Assembly (NCBI GenBank): GCA_910589415.1
Contig: OU342634.1
Coordinates: 14,257,144 to 14,321,143, forward strand
DNA length: 64,000 nt
Direction: 5' to 3'
Origin: Malachius bipustulatus
Lineage: Eukaryota > Arthropoda > Insecta > Coleoptera > Melyridae
Part shown: in pieces, positions 47,701-58,440 of the stretch
Layout: each line of letters starts with the position of its first letter
Numbering within the stretch: position 1 is the stretch's first letter
Position numbers and translations under genes: made by a program
The notes under the pieces: generated by a model
Databases searched by the model: none
What the model saw: only the letters and a program-made list of their open reading frames with translations
Told to the model about the DNA's origin: nothing

Positions 47701-50535
47701 TCAGTAAGGCCCAGCATCACCAGCAGCAGCTGAAAGACGAACAACTCAACCGTAAGCTTTTATCCTTTACTTTTAATATTTATCTTTCCTAGCAAAAAAT
47801 GAAACTGATACATTTTTGCACAGTAAAATCAATAAAACTGATATCTAATGTCTTATTTCAGCTGAAATGGCTAGTCCGTCTCCATCGACCCGGAAGAAAC
47901 TCTCCAATAGAAGACCGAGTTGGAATAATAATAATAATTGTAAGAAATCGACTCTATCTCATTCATCTTATAAACCGTCCCCTTTCCCAGCATCCAGGAA
48001 ATCGAAATCGCCGACACGGACGCCGTCATCTGCGCCAAACCGAATGACGACCAGCTGCTACACCCCGGTGAACTCAGCCAGACCCAAGACCCCCGACCGC
48101 ATGTCCTCCAGCTGCCACATCCCGAGCTCCTCGAGCTCCCACCGTCTGAAATCGCCCGATCGTTCGACCCCCGGTGGCATCATCAATTGCTACAGTCCGA
48201 ACATGTCGTCCTCGCGGGTCGCCCGGTCTCCCGACAGGGGCATCTACAGTCCCAAAGCGCTGCGCACTCCCAAATCGCCGCCCGAACGGTACTACAGTCC
48301 GGGCATGTCCAGGACGGCCAAGACGCCCGACCCTTCTTCGACAGGCTACTATTATTCCGGGCCCGGGTCGCACAAACACGCCGACTCTCCCGATCGGATG
48401 AGGTCGCCTAATCGGATGTCGTCCAGCTGTTACAACATCGGCAGCCTGGCCAACAGTCAGGCTTCCATGAGCATCGACGGAGGTCTGTGTTGTTGACTTT
48501 AGATGAATCAGGGGCCGATATTTAATTGTCTCGATTATTTCCAGGTATGCTGAGGAGGAACAGCATCTCAAGGATCCATTGTAACAGCGCCGTTTTCGCC
48601 CCAGAACAGTACAACGGGGAGAGGGTGTACGCAGGTGGGAGCCCCGTGCTGGACGGTAAGTCCGGGCAGGAGCACTGCTGCATCGAGTACCACCGTCCAA
48701 TGTCGTTCATCGAGCATCACTTCCCTGGATCGGGTCCCAGACTCTCGCCGCCTGTCGTTCGTTCGCCCAAACCCGTGAGAACGACCCAGTCAGCTCGTGC
48801 CCGCTCCCTCGCCTCGAACGTCAGGAAGAGTCATTCCCCGTCGCCCGCTAGACATAGGAGGTTCTCTAACAGCTCCATGGCCAGGTAAGTCAATTAATCA
48901 ATTCCTTGCAATGATTTGTTACTGATTAGAGTTTAATCAAAAGCAAACGAGAGGCGTTGTCCCGTTCGTCAACCATAAGGAAATCACCTAGCAACAGCGA
49001 GGACGACACGGACACCTACAGCTCGATGTACGAGAGCCCCCCCTTGCGGAGGGACAACTACTATTCTCACCTGGTGTCAGTTCCGCACAGGAACATGAAC
49101 GAAAAGGTGGAGAAGGCAGCCGTTTGCATCCAGAAAACCTGGAGGGGATACTACACCAGGAACAAGAACAAAGAGGTGCAGGACGTATTCAGGCTGATAC
49201 AGACCCAGAGAGCCAACCAGTATTTGCAGTGAGTTTTTTTATGTTGTTGTCGATGATAACCTTAACCTTTACTGTCGCTAGGTAATTTTTTTGTGTGTTA
49301 TTTGTCAGGTCAAGTCTCAAAAATTTATCTTCTTCTTCTTTCCTTTTTTTGGCTTTTACTCATGTATTTGGCCAACCTTACTTTCTTGGTAATTTCATTG
49401 GAGCAAGCTGTATAATATTTCTATACGTCTTAATCTGGATCCATCACCTGTAAAGAAAAATTATCTTAATCTGGAAGTTAACATTGTCAATTTCACCATG
49501 AATGAGTAAAATAAATAAGTAAATCTATTTCCATGCCAGAGAACTGTGAGTTGGCTATATGCACAAGCACAAGTGTGCTCAAGCCATTAAAGTATAATAA
49601 GAAGAATCTATTGCCAGTTAAATAATGTATTCTGAAATCTGATTGGCAAAAAGTTCAAGAAGGTGGAGAACTGAATTCTTCACCAATCGGATATCAAAAT
49701 ACAATCTTTAATTTGTTATTGGATATGGGGGATGATCTCAGTGTTATGGCAACACTGTAATTGCAATTGTTTCTTTAGGAAGTTAACAAATGACATGGAG
49801 TCGGCAAAATTGGACTTGGAAAATGAGAGAAAGATCCAGATGCTTCAAACGGAAGCGATATCCGTTTTATGGAGGAAGGTATCGTCCTTGCAGGGGAATT
49901 CGCCGTACGAAAACAATACGGTTATGTCAAGTTTAGGTGCGGGTGATAATTCGGATGTCGTCAAGAGATTAGCTGCGACTTGCAACGTCCTACAAGGACA
50001 GGTGAGTCTATAATTTCGAGTGTAATCAGTAATGGTTAAAAACGATAATATTTTCCAGATCGAGCAGCTTCAGAATTCCATGCAAGACATAGTGAAGGTG
50101 ATGACGGTTTTCAGTCAGAATTTACCTCTTAACGGGGCGTCAAAAGAGACCGGAATCGCTACTCAGACGGAAATAATCGCAGTTCATACTCCTCAAGTAG
50201 GTCGCCAGTTATTATTTATTATTCATTTTTAACCACCTTTTTTGCAGGGGGATTCCGCAAAAGTTTTCCCATTCCAGAAACAGTGCAGACCTTCCTCTCT
50301 CCCCTTGCCTGTAAGCCAAAAAAAGAAGGAGAGCGTGCAGAATAATTCGGTGAATGTGGAGTTGAAGCAGTACGCGGGTACTCTGGTGGACGGGGTTATG
50401 AAGGCGGTGTCGGAGCAGGAGTCGCATGACGTGACCCCTTTCGTAGATAACACGAGTAGGGAAGTTTCAGAAATAAACGGAGACGAATCTTTGGAGACGA
50501 CTGTGGAGGAGGCCAGTAATGAGCAGAGAATATGA
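44778..50535 (+). CDS. CEP97: CEP97-like centriolar protein (LRR plus IQ), 13 coding exons
   Basis: Coding exons, placed by GT/AG sites and matching phases: 44778-44781, 44865-45031, 45086-45244, 46938-47039, 47114-47310, 47395-47478, 47552-47751, 47862-48482, 48545-48884, 48944-49228, 49779-50001, 50059-50196, 50248-50535. They sum to 935 codons plus stop. About eight SDS22-type leucine-rich repeats occupy residues ~10-205 (LNLAHNGI, IDLSENSI, LYLHNNKI). GFDYRPFIINWC and AEWLYSQGRGRQFRIGEH are CEP97 hallmarks. Exon 8 is rich in SPDR/TPDR motifs. An IQ motif CIQKTWRGYYTR lies near 685-696 and a probable coiled coil follows at ~722-765. CEP97 acts with CP110 to cap centrioles and restrain cilium assembly. 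The 4-base first coding exon is the least certain part. AATAAA lies at 50873-50878. Confidence 0.85.
45782..46550. mobile_element. pogo/Tigger-type MITE in CEP97 intron 3
   Basis: The ends CAGTCAAACCTGGATAA and TTATCCAGGTTTGACTG are inverted and flanked by TA, as in pogo/Tigger members of Tc1/mariner. The element is a deletion derivative that keeps a piece of transposase on the minus strand (45930-46141). Confidence 0.85.
45930..46141 (-). pseudogene. Transposase N-terminal helix-turn-helix remnant (CENP-B/Psq type)
   Basis: From an ATG at 46141 the frame reads KLNTLITLKSLEI, has one in-frame TGA, and continues SVKLLAEKYKYGKTQVYDIL and KNKDKIKSDW. This is the DNA-binding domain typical of pogo/Tigger/jerky transposases. 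The DDE catalytic part is absent, so it is a non-functional remnant. Confidence 0.7.
46861..46879. repeat. (TC)n microsatellite in CEP97 intron 3
   Basis: An uninterrupted TCTCTC run of about 19 bases, 59 bp upstream of the next CEP97 splice acceptor region. Confidence 0.85.
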
Positions 50536-53028
50536 GTTTGAAGAATTGATCTGTGTTATTAGAATTATTTGTTGTTTTTCATTAGTTTATAATATTATTG
50601 TATATTCGAGCAATTTGAAGATACGTTTTATAATGAGACAAAGACGATGGTTGATTAGCCGTTCGTTGTTGCTTTGAATTACGGTTGTTTTTTTGTGATT
50701 TTCATTTATTTATGCTTGTATTTGAAGCCACTCACAGTACTAGAATTATGTATTTTATTTATTTATTTATTTATTTTTACCACATTTATATTTCAGTATG
50801 ATGTTACTAATACGAAACGGATAGGCACAAATCTTGACAAGCAGTTTAAGCGCAATGTTCAGCTTTCAGGCAAATAAATGTTATTATGCAATTGTATTTT
50901 AATTTTACTCTAAGTGCTTATTTTTATTATATCAATATACAACCACAATATTTTTTCTTGTAACAGTTTATTAAACATTTTTCAAATTAATACAGCTAGC
51001 TGGGCGCGTTTCTAATAGCTCAAGATTGAATTACTTGATTAATGCATGGAAAACTGAGCTCTGATTATAAGAGTTGCGCTCTGAATAATCTAATTTTATT
51101 AATTTTCACACCCCTAACAATTTTTATTGCTGTTGTAACTGTAAAAGTTCATAATTATAAGAAACAATAGTGTTAAATGCAGACAAATTTTATTGGTTTC
51201 GTTAGGTTAGCATCAGGTTTCAGATGTTAATAATCAAACTGATTTCTTACATTGACATTCAAACTATTGAATTTTTACTAAAAGCAACAAAAAAATTATT
51301 TATTTTGATCATCTGAAAACTACTCCCAATGCCACTAAATTTACAGATCTTTAATTTTTTATTTTCACTTGCAAATATTTAATGAAGAATTGGACAAGTA
51401 CATACTTTAAAAGCAGTATAAAATAGCAACTATGCTAGGAGCATTGAAGGAGAACTTTTGAAGGAGAAGTATTGTTTGTTGTTTCTGTTACATAGAAAAT
51501 ATTAACCTAATTTTTGAATAATGTAGGTACAAAGAAAATTGAAAATATGAAAAATTGTGTCATAGATTACAGTCAAAGCGGTATTTTTAGTAAAAAATAA
51601 AACTACGGACAGACAGATCAATTGTTGACGAAAACCTAAAAATATGATTCAGTTCAATCAAATCGATGCTGATCGCAGTTCAATGCCTAAAAACAAGGTG
51701 TAACTCATTAGCAATAAGTCAAACGACCTCAGGACCAGGGCCCTCCAACTCAGATATATGACCTTGAACATTGAATTTAGTTGCGGTACCTCAGGGGCAG
51801 GGGGCGCTGCCGTCAAGAGAACTTTAATTTCGTTCTTACCCGTTATTAGGCATCGTGATCATTCGGACTTCGCTTTCTTTTCCTTGGAAACTATTTGACA
51901 ACTAATAAAATACATACAAACAAATTTCAATTTGCGTCGTGTTCACCATTTATTTTACAATTTGCATGTTATTTGGGTGATTTGCAGTGTTAAATTAAAC
52001 CTAAATTCGAGACATTTTCACATTCCCAGTGTACCTTGACTCTTGTTCTTGTAAAATAGATTTCTCTTATTGCACAAAATGTTTCGCTTTGGCACGAAGG
52101 CAATCGAAATTAAACAAATTTCCTGCCCGCCGCAAAAATCGCAAGATTTTGACAGATGAAAAAACTAAATATTTCAATTTAAAACAATGCGTGCGTTGCG
52201 GTGTCGTTTTATCGTACGACTTTGCGGGCAAACGCGTCTACTGAGGACACTCCCATTGCTTTGCATGTGTTTTATTTTAATCGTTCCCCGCAACGCACGC
52301 ACGCAACGCACGCAACGCAGTCCCCGGATGCAGCTAGGACGCGGCGTTACCCGGATGCAGCTAGGACACGGCGTAAGTGTGTTCGTCTATTTAACTATTT
52401 ATCAAGTGTGTGGTGTGTGGCTGGCTGGTGAGCTTGCTTAGGATAGGCTGGATAAGCCAATAATTATCGGAGTGGAACGAATTTGTCTTATCTACACAGT
52501 TAAGACCGAAGGAAAAGGAAGATCCCTCTTTCTTAAATAACAAAAATAAAAGCTTGGTTAAGAATTTGTAATCTGGATAATGAATTGATCAATGACAGGA
52601 GACAACTGACAAGTGACAGTAATTTTTGGTAACCTTCAAATTTGTATTATACGGTATTTTAAACCGTATTATACGCTGTATAATACAAAAAAAATAAAAT
52701 ACCGTATTTTTGCATCACTGGTCTGTGCTCAGGACCACTTTCACGACTCACTTCAACTAAATCACGACAATAATGTCAACGGTTTGTTTATTTGGAACCA
52801 TTTCCACTTTGCCCCCACACAGTGACGTCACACTGAAAGCCACGATAACATAACAAAAAATTTTATTTGACAACAATGTCATCTGAATTTCAACTTGTAG
52901 ACACTGGATGAGCCAAAACACGTAGGGTACCTGTATTACCGACACTAACGCTTACTAGGGTAGCTCATTCACTCGTTGACGTTTACTTAACACGGTTTTG
53001 TTTGAACAGCTGGATATCATATATCGTG
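50536..53028. other. CEP97 3' UTR and downstream intergenic region
   Basis: The CEP97 3' UTR probably runs to the AATAAA at 50873-50878. Beyond it are a (TATT)n run (~50755-50780, within the UTR), AT-rich sequence, short GCAACGCAC repeats near 52290, and a partial SINE-like match at 52469-52489. A 71-codon frame at 52029-52244 with CxxC pairs (YCTKC, CVRC) could be a small zinc-binding protein or a fragment. I do not recognise it. Confidence 0.4.
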
Positions 53029-53520
53029 TGATCCACAAAATTTTTCAACTATTGCCTTGAATAAAATGAAGCATGTCTGTCAGAGAAAACAAACAATTGG
53101 TAGGTGTGTAAGTGAACTATAGGTACTCCAATCAATGATTTACAAATCATAGAACAATAAACAAAAACATGACTAGGTACTTGCAAAATGAACTTTGTTA
53201 GAGTAAAGAAACTAACCTGGAACAGTAACGATGTGGTGCTGAGTTTCTTACTAATTGCAGTTTGGCATTGGTTGTATTTCAAGGAGGATGAACAACTTGA
53301 GCCGTTGTAGGGTATCTGTATTACCGACACTGACCCTTACTAGCCTTAGTGTCAGTAATACAGGTACCCTAAATCGTTGTTATCTCAGAAACTCAGAATA
53401 TTCTGTCTTTCTGAATGAGGATAAAACAATATTTCAATTTGACGTTTCCGTTCGAGTTTAGGTTTTTGAATGTTCCAATCATTTACCATTTTATAATTTC
53501 ACTTCCAAAGCACAAAAAAT
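53029..53520. mobile_element. Second copy of the 31.7-kb MITE, truncated by the LTR element
   Basis: It starts TGATCCACAAAATTTTTC and follows the 31701-32426 copy, including the central hairpin with CTGTATTACCGACACTGACC. It stops after CACAAAAAAT at 53520, where TGTAACGTCG begins. The rest of the MITE should lie beyond the 3' LTR outside the window. Confidence 0.8.
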
Positions 53521-53971
53521 TGTAACGTCGTTAAGGTTTTGTCCTTTAATAAGCTCCATTTAAAATTATTAAATGGGACCTCATTATCTAAATCCTTGGT
53601 ATTAAGGTATTCACCAAGCCACTCTTCTTAATTAAAACATGAGAAGGAATATAAGGTTCCTAAAACATGAGTTTCGAACTAGCATCGCCACCTGTTGCCG
53701 AGTGGTAAAACTAACTAAACTAGGCAAGTTCATGATCCCTACCTCTTTAGTACGATCTGTAACTTCTTCTCATACCATCTTCCTTTTCGATTAGCTAGAA
53801 ACACAGATGTCTCTGTGATGTAGTTTCAAGAATTTAAATACAACAACCTTTCTTCGAGTTGCGCAGCAAAAGGTGCTACGGCATTTCTGAACAGGTTGTT
53901 CGTCTTCCAATCTCGGTGCTCGAAGCGACAAGTCGCACCCCTATCTTATCTCTTTATTATCTAAAAGAACC

Positions 53972-53981
53972 TATATAAATA
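53972..53981 (+). promoter_or_regulatory. LTR TATA box
   Basis: TATATAAATA about 450 bp into the LTR, in a suitable place for the U3 promoter. Confidence 0.55.
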
Positions 53982-54565
53982 GGGTAAGTAAAGCGATCAA
54001 ACTATCTTAAACTTTCTCTAATAGAGTTTATATATTGTTATAGTTCTTTCTACCTACCCTATCAATCGGGGTACTATCTGATCTCATCGGAAAACCTATC
54101 TACGGAGTTGAACCCCACCTGTCTTCGCGGACGCCATATTGGCTTCCATAATTTCTACATCCGAATATCCGCTTTTATGGAAGGAATCTCTTCCATTATC
54201 TGAAAGTTTTGCTGCTACCTGCCCCTGAATACTGGATCCCAACATTCGGAGCCCCATATTTTCGAGTTTCATCTAACCTCGAAGGACGACCACGCTAGCC
54301 AGTGCTAGGCACGTGTTCCCACGAGACACGACACCATCCACCAGTCTTTCTGCCACCCCAGAGGGAGACCACGGTCTCCTATCCTGAGATTTCGTCCAGG
54401 GCCCCGCTTCTCCAGTCTCAGCACGACATTCCAAGGAAAACAAAATGTCGTATCAGTAAGCAAAGCGTGACATAACCCTTATTGCTCAGAGTGATATCAG
54501 AGAAATCTGTTAGGAGTCTTATGTCTTTTTATTGCCTTATCTCGTCAAGAGATTGTTGTTTTATT

Positions 54566-54571
54566 AATAAA
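54566..54571 (+). terminator. LTR polyadenylation signal
   Basis: AATAAA about 590 bp downstream of the TATA box, consistent with an R region between them. Confidence 0.45.
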
Positions 54572-55157
54572 TACTTATAATCATAATAACTTTGAAATAT
54601 CTGATATACAATTATTACCTTTATTATTCAAGTAATACTTGAAACGAATTTGTCACTTATTATGTGAAGGAAAGATAGATATCTATTTTCTCTACCAGTT
54701 AAACTGTTAAATGAGATATTTTACGATTAACTACCTGATCAATTAATTAGTATTTCATAACCATAGAATTTCAATCATTTATTTTGTAAACAGAATTCAT
54801 AAATATACTTTTCATTAAAAGATCAACTCTATTATTCAGTAGGTAGATACAGTAGTTAGAAATTATTAACATCTCATAACCTGAGTGAATTTTGATGCCT
54901 TTATTATAGTTCAGGTTACTTTAGATCTACTATTCAAAATTAAAAGGCCATCTGGCATCCCAGTATCTTTTATCTTAGAGGTAATTAAACCGTACCGCTT
55001 TATGTTGCTGATGTCACCACAGTCCCATGAAATCTGAGTGAGATTTTGGTGCATCAATCAATACTTCGGCCCCACGAAGGTAAGTCGGCAATTATTTTCA
55101 ACAACGATCGAATTTTAATTGGCCCAGAGTCAATCTAATTAGCCGGACCGCAACAAT

Positions 55158-55175
55158 TGGCATCCCTGGCGGGGA
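55158..55175 (+). other. Presumed primer-binding site
   Basis: TGGCATCCCTGGCGGGGA directly after the presumed LTR end. TGG is the complement of the CCA end of a tRNA. I cannot name the tRNA. Confidence 0.5.
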
Positions 55176-55739
55176 ACGTTTACTTCTTTGGATTAGAAAC
55201 CCAATTTATCTTTATCTTACTTGGCTTTTATGTATCTAGGATTTTCATATAATAAATTTCATAATTATTTGAACTTTACGATTTGTCTGCGATATCACTT
55301 GATATTAATATAAATTTCTCTTATTGCTTAATGCATGTATTTATTGAAAGCTTTGCATGATTTAGTTATAAGTGTTATTATTTCATAATATATGTGTACC
55401 TATCTAATTATCTTTGTGCAAAGTGCCGTGCCGCGAAAATACCTACTTTTTCTTACCGCTACACTGCCGCTAAGGGTTAACCCGTCTCAGGGAGCCTTAC
55501 GGAGTGGTTGATTATACCGTCGCGATCTATCTCGAGCATGTTTTAAAGAAGCTTGATTCCGTACAGAGAGGATACTCGGATACGAGAGCTCTGTAGTTAA
55601 GCTGTCTTTGAAAACTGCATCCAAAAATCTTTCCCTGAAAATTATCTTACCACCCCTCAAGATTTGAATTAGGTTAGGTTTCCCTAAATCTTTGACTTTC
55701 CAGTCAGCTGTTGGTAATAGTACCGACAAGCGCTAAAGC

Positions 55740-55815
55740 TACGAGCAGTGTTGCGACGTATTCCTTGCATTCTTTACGTCAAACGTAGAAAACGAATTCT
55801 TTACGTGTAAAGATA
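55740..55815. mobile_element. Fragment related to the 42.2-44.2 kb hAT-like element, in the gag leader
   Basis: CATTCTTTACGTCAAACGTAG followed by a near match to AATTCTTTACGTGTAAAGAT resembles the right end of the 42.2-44.2 kb element (TACGTCAAACGTAG, CTTTACGCGTAAAGA), preceded by CAGTGTTGC. It is a short hAT-like piece about 60 bp before the gag start. Confidence 0.4.
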
Positions 55816-55875
55816 CATCATAGCGTCACATAGCTTTTTCGATCCCTACCTTACCGACTTTAGTAGATTTCAATC

Positions 55876-57306
55876 ATGAATCCCGTTCAAGCTTTATTAA
55901 GTGAAGAACTCGCTTACGAAATAGCGATTAGAAAACAAGTCCCATTTAATACGCAGGAGAAAAGACGAATTCAATTTCGTGCCCTGTTAAATAGGGAAGA
56001 AAATTCTCTTTCTATTTCCGAATCTGTCTACCCCTTTGACAAAGATTCTGCAGAGGTGAAAAAGACTCTTGCAGATTTGAAAATCAAAATACAGGACGCT
56101 CCCTTGTCTCTTAATGACCCTATCTGTCAAAGAATTCAATGTCGTCTGAATCATGTGATCTCTAGAATCAATAGATTCAAAACTGATCAAGATCCTGAAG
56201 CAAAAGCTCTAGCTGATGATTTATTTTCTGAGGCTCTAGAATTAGAAGGTCAATGGCTTCTGAAAAATGACCAGTCCCTAGACCAAACTGATAACTCATC
56301 CAATTCCCAGAGTGCGTCAAGCTCTACTGTCTCCACTCATTCTAGACCTAGTGTTCCAGTCTATAAATGGAATATTAAATTTTCTGGTTCTTCCAAGGAT
56401 AATTTGATCCAATTTCTAGAAAAAGTCAAAGAACTTCAAAGGTCAAGAAATGTCACAGACCGTGATCTTTTCGATTCTGCGATGGATCTTTTTGAAGACA
56501 AGGCCCTGATTTGGTTTCGCAGTGTTGCAAGCTCAATTATTTCTTGGGAAGATCTCAAGAATAAATTGAAAATTACTTTTCTCCCCCTCTCTTACGACGA
56601 TGACCTATTAGAGGAAATCAAACAACGAACTCATGGTGAATTTGAGTTAGTCGCTATCTATGTTGCCTCGATGCAAGGCTTGTTTAAGAGACTATCTACT
56701 CCTCCATCAGAAGTGGAACAATTTAAAATAATCAAGAAAAATCTTCACCCTTATTTCCAAAACCATCTTGCCCTAGTTGAGGTAAACAACATTCAGGACA
56801 TAATTTCCATTGGAAAGAAGTTAGAAGATAATAGGACTATAGTCCAACAATATCGTCCCCCTCCCTCTAAGAAGGTTCAAAGTCTCTTAAATTCAGACCT
56901 AGCATGTTCTGGAGAACCAGCCTCTTTCTCTTCTCGTAAAGCCAGAGGCACACCAACTAAAGGTGCACCTACACCTAGTAACACCAAGATCCCAGTTACT
57001 AACCTTTCTGCAGTCACCTGTTGGAATTGTTCCAACAAAGGTCATACCTATGTAAGGTGTAATCTCCCTAGAAAAGTTTTTTGTTATGGCTGTGGTCATA
57101 AAAATGTCTACAAGTCTAAATGCCCCTCATTTTCGGCAGATTTCCTGAACTCTCTCAAAGTCACTTCTCGTCCAAAAAACGGCGAAGTTGCACAACAGGG
57201 TGCAGTGCGACAAGAAGAGACAAGCCGCCCAAAGCGAGCCCTTGTAGAAAAGAGCTTGAAGTCAAAAGACGATCAGTCTCCTCCCTCTCCAAAATACCAG
57301 CACTAG
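55876..57306 (+). CDS. gag: Gag polyprotein of the LTR retrotransposon
   Basis: 476 residues. The central part has the retrotransposon capsid signature: KWNIKFSGSSKDNLIQFLEK, then WFRSVASSIISWEDLKNKL, then FLPLSYDDDLLEEI with RTHGEFELVAIYVASMQ. Near the C-terminus is a canonical CCHC zinc knuckle, CWNCSNKGHTYVRC. A second block, CYGCGHKNVYKSKC, keeps the three cysteines but has N and V where G and H are expected, so it may not bind zinc. The frame overlaps the protease frame by about 190 bases and contains the slippery heptamer 57174-57180. The protein would assemble the particle and bind RNA in the cytoplasm. Confidence 0.85.
   Translation: MNPVQALLSEELAYEIAIRKQVPFNTQEKRRIQFRALLNREENSLSISESVYPFDKDSAEVKKTLADLKIKIQDAPLSLNDPICQRIQCRLNHVISRINRFKTDQDPEAKALADDLFSEALELEGQWLLKNDQSLDQTDNSSNSQSASSSTVSTHSRPSVPVYKWNIKFSGSSKDNLIQFLEKVKELQRSRNVTDRDLFDSAMDLFEDKALIWFRSVASSIISWEDLKNKLKITFLPLSYDDDLLEEIKQRTHGEFELVAIYVASMQGLFKRLSTPPSEVEQFKIIKKNLHPYFQNHLALVEVNNIQDIISIGKKLEDNRTIVQQYRPPPSKKVQSLLNSDLACSGEPASFSSRKARGTPTKGAPTPSNTKIPVTNLSAVTCWNCSNKGHTYVRCNLPRKVFCYGCGHKNVYKSKCPSFSADFLNSLKVTSRPKNGEVAQQGAVRQEETSRPKRALVEKSLKSKDDQSPPSPKYQH
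57174..57211 (+). promoter_or_regulatory. -1 ribosomal frameshift signal (gag to pro)
   Basis: The heptamer A AAA AAC at 57174-57180 is in correct register: the first A is the third base of a gag codon. After a 6-base spacer, GTTGCAC (57187-57193) pairs with GTGCGAC (57205-57211) with one G-U, around an 11-base loop. An alternative stem TGCAC/GTGCA overlaps. The protease frame is the -1 frame. Confidence 0.75.
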
Positions 57307-57890
57307 TATCTTCCAGTTATCTTGTTGATTTCACTATTCAAAAGGAACAGTGGAAATCATGGTTGCAAAAAGTTGCAAACTTTTTCGAATCTTTTCGAAT
57401 ACCTCCTAAACAGGACATACCTAAACCAATAAGTGCTGACTCTTTAATACCTGTTGTAGCTCCAATCTTACTGTCTAACCCTGTTGATAATAGGCCATTT
57501 ATAGCTGTCAAAATGTGTGACGTACCTTATACAGCCCTCTTTGACACCGGCGCCAATATCTCTGTTTGTGATTTGGAAACCATGCAGGAAGTTCTGGGTG
57601 AACTACCCATCCCTTCCAAAAATTCGGATTTATTGTGTTCTCTAAAAAATGCCGATGGTTCCCCTCTATCTGTTATCGACATAATTGAACTTGACCTGAC
57701 CATAGATGACGTCACAAAGAAAGTACAATTCCATGTGGTATCTTCCATCTCACCACAGATAATCTTGGGAATAGACGTAGCTCGTATTTTCAACATGATG
57801 ATTAATTTCGTAAATGAATCTTTCGAAGTTCATCCCGGTGATCCTTCGTCTTCATTATCTTCTATCTTACCTAAGCTGCTTTCTTTCGAC
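57174..57890 (+). CDS. pro: Aspartic protease part of pol (-1 frame)
   Basis: In the -1 frame relative to gag the reading frame contains ALFDTGANISVCD, the active-site DTG motif of retropepsins, and IILGIDVARIF, matching the second hydrophobic-Gly segment. It is expressed, if at all, by frameshifting at 57174. The frame stays open to 58049, but after about 57890 the translation no longer resembles retroelement protein and the DNA becomes rich in GGATCC/GAATCC palindromes. I therefore place the end of genuine pol sequence near 57890. Confidence 0.75.
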
Positions 57891-58440
57891 CGTAAATTCG
57901 TGATCCGAACGCGTTATAACGCGTTTGGATTCAAACAGGCGTGTTCTTTCGTAAACGGATTCATCCCCACTCTTTACCAGATTTGGATCGCGATCCGTAA
58001 TCCCCTCACCCCTGCGAATCATAGAATTTTTAGGATCGGAGCGGATTGATCCGGATCCGAAAAACGTAACCTAAGTTTCCTAAGAATATGGTTACGTTTT
58101 CATACTTTTATCATGTTTATTTATTCTTATTTTGTTCATGTGTAGGTACTTCCTGGATACTTGTATTATTATTTACGTGCGATTTCTAGTTTGTTAAAAA
58201 TATGTTTTATTTCGAAAGTAATGGAATAGTCTTACATTTAGAATATTATGATGGGTTATTTATTGGGTATACGGGTATACCTACTATATCCATTTCGTGC
58301 CATTTTTAAATATAAAGTTTTTTCCATTTATCTTACAATAATAATAATTCGAATCAGCTTTACACTTCCCTTTGTTGTTCTTTCGTCGCGATAAGTAAAC
58401 GGGTCTATTGAATCCGCGATTCAGTGATCCGGATTCAACT
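57891..58440. mobile_element. Palindrome-rich segment inserted between protease and RT
   Basis: About 550 bp with no pol similarity separate the two pol frames and change the frame. It contains the perfect palindromes AACGCGTTATAACGCGTT (57908-57925) and GGATCGCGATCC (57985-57996), and the hairpin AAAACGTAACC/GGTTACGTTTT (58061-58071, 58090-58100). Repeated GTTCTTTCGT...AAACGG and GTGATCCG motifs occur near both ends. It looks like a non-autonomous DNA element with subterminal repeats. Exact ends and target duplication were not resolved. Confidence 0.5.

Larger units (their letters stand above)
53521..55155 (+). repeat. 5' long terminal repeat
   Basis: It starts TGTAACGTCG exactly at the break in the host MITE. 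It contains a TATA box (53972), a poly(A) signal (54566) and a perfect hairpin CACAGA-TGTC-TCTGTG near 53802. The 3' edge is inferred from CA at 55154-55155 just before the presumed primer-binding site. The length of ~1.6 kb is long but known for this group. Confidence 0.65.

Noticed and set aside
47448..47792. Single-exon frame through 47448-47792
   Set aside because: Its first part reads through the intron 47479-47551. The spliced version restores the CEP97 sequence SLRAEWLYSQG.
48074..48700. Long arginine-rich frame on the minus strand opposite CEP97 exons 8-9
   Set aside because: It mirrors the GC-rich, proline/serine-rich CEP97 coding sequence, has no domain, and the plus-strand frame is supported by splice phases and homology.
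52029..52244. Small zinc-binding gene (CxxC pairs)
   Set aside because: The 71-codon frame has no recognised family, flanking exon or promoter. It is kept only as a note in the intergenic entry.
57900..58433. GTGATCCG at both ends as the target duplication of the pol insertion
   Set aside because: Collapsing on this repeat does not restore the RT frame, so it is more likely a subterminal repeat.
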